Source: Tannerella sp.
GTDB taxonomy: Bacteria; Bacteroidota; Bacteroidia; Bacteroidales; Tannerellaceae
DNA: 5,964 bases
Assembly (NCBI GenBank): GCA_031290635.1
Contig: JAITNE010000049.1
Span: forward strand, 1-5,964
Reading direction: 5' to 3'
The first letter of the stretch is position 1; every line of letters begins with the position of its first letter. Of this stretch, positions 5,653-5,964 are shown in pieces. Under the pieces are notes generated by a model, which saw only the letters and a program-made list of their open reading frames with translations, was not told the DNA's origin and made no database searches. A program made the translations under genes and the position numbers.

Positions 5653-5964
5653 TTATATAGATACCTTTACCTCGAATCCTGCCTCTCGCACTTTGGCTGC
5701 GATGGCGTTGAGGGTTTCCGGTGAGGCTGCATAAATGGTTTTGACAGGAGTCTCGCGGTTGATGGTGTATATCATCACGCATCGCGGTCGTATGACCTTT
5801 AAGGCTTCAATCCATAGCGCTACATCCGCATTGCCGGTATTATCCACGCTAAGACCTTGATGCTCGCCGTGGAGGAACATAGTCTGGATAATCAGCCGCC
5901 CCTTGAAGCTACACAGTTGCTCAATCAGTTGCGCCGCCGTGAAATCACGAATTTCAGGCTGATC
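5653..5964 (-). CDS. Radical SAM protein, C-terminal part (partial, cut by window edge)
   Basis: The frame is open from the right window edge to the stop at 5653-5655 and encodes the last 103 residues of a longer protein; Met codons inside this stretch are internal. The pattern LIIQTMFLHGEHQG, SVDNT, ALWIEALKVIRPR, MIYTINRETP and IAAKVREAGFEVKVS is characteristic of the C-terminal half of radical SAM proteins related to the wyosine-base-formation group (COG0731-like). In bacteria these are mostly uncharacterised. The 4Fe-4S-binding CxxxCxxC motif would lie outside the window and cannot be checked. The gene is convergent with the protease, with only 4 bp between the stop codons and no room for a separate terminator. 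Confidence 0.85.
   Translation of the reverse strand, partial: DQPEIRDFTAAQLIEQLCSFKGRLIIQTMFLHGEHQGLSVDNTGNADVALWIEALKVIRPRCVMIYTINRETPVKTIYAASPETLNAIAAKVREAGFEVKVSI

Noticed and set aside
5653..5880. A complete 75-residue minus-strand gene starting at the Met at 5880
   Set aside because: The same frame continues open for 28 codons to the window edge with matching family sequence, so this Met is internal to a longer radical SAM gene.
1..5964. A new multi-gene defence or mobile system
   Set aside because: No nuclease, helicase, reverse transcriptase, integrase, toxin pair or phage gene is present. The genes are a tRNA-modification enzyme, a porin-like protein, a secreted protease, a radical SAM fragment and one small unknown.

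Overview
The window looks like a chromosomal piece of a Bacteroidota genome, most likely order Bacteroidales. Four things point there: a protease with a type IX secretion (T9SS) C-terminal sorting domain; promoters that match the Bacteroides-type -7 box TAnnTTTG; start codons with no Shine-Dalgarno sequence behind AT-rich leaders; and a tcdA product of the Bacteroidales type. A T9SS cargo protein implies a lineage that has this system (Porphyromonas/Tannerella-like or relatives). I cannot name the species.

Layout, left to right. Positions 1-363 are non-coding and rich in repeats: two 29-nt direct repeats that each contain a GTCCC/GGGAC hairpin, a short sequence reminiscent of a dispersed repeat, and an 11-unit tandem heptamer array (TYCTAAY). 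Then come a small predicted exported protein of unknown function (364-603) and, 12 bp later on the same strand, tcdA (616-1422), a tRNA t6A dehydratase of the E1/ThiF-like family. Convergent to tcdA, with a 35-bp gap, is a 415-residue outer-membrane beta-barrel/porin-like protein on the minus strand (1458-2705). An 81-bp divergent promoter region separates it from a 953-residue secreted serine protease (2787-5648). Only 4 bp after that stop, a convergent minus-strand gene begins: the C-terminal 103 residues of a radical SAM protein with a wyosine-type C-terminal region, cut by the window edge.

The protease is the most informative gene. It has a signal peptide, a pro-region of about 180 residues, a lysyl-endopeptidase-like S1 domain with an intact His/Asp/Ser triad and six matching cysteines, one fibronectin III domain, a second fibronectin III domain that appears split by a large insert, and the T9SS tail. 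The residues that define lysine specificity in Achromobacter protease I appear to be replaced, so its cleavage preference is probably not the classical one.

The most striking non-coding feature is the porin/protease divergent promoter. Two mutually overlapping promoters are arranged almost symmetrically and share two identical TTGCGCAA palindromes, so transcription of the two envelope/secretion genes may be mutually exclusive or co-regulated. I found no CRISPR array, tRNA, rRNA, insertion sequence or prophage gene, and no clear evidence for a wholly new multi-gene system. The genes look like ordinary chromosomal ones, apart from the repeat-rich left end.
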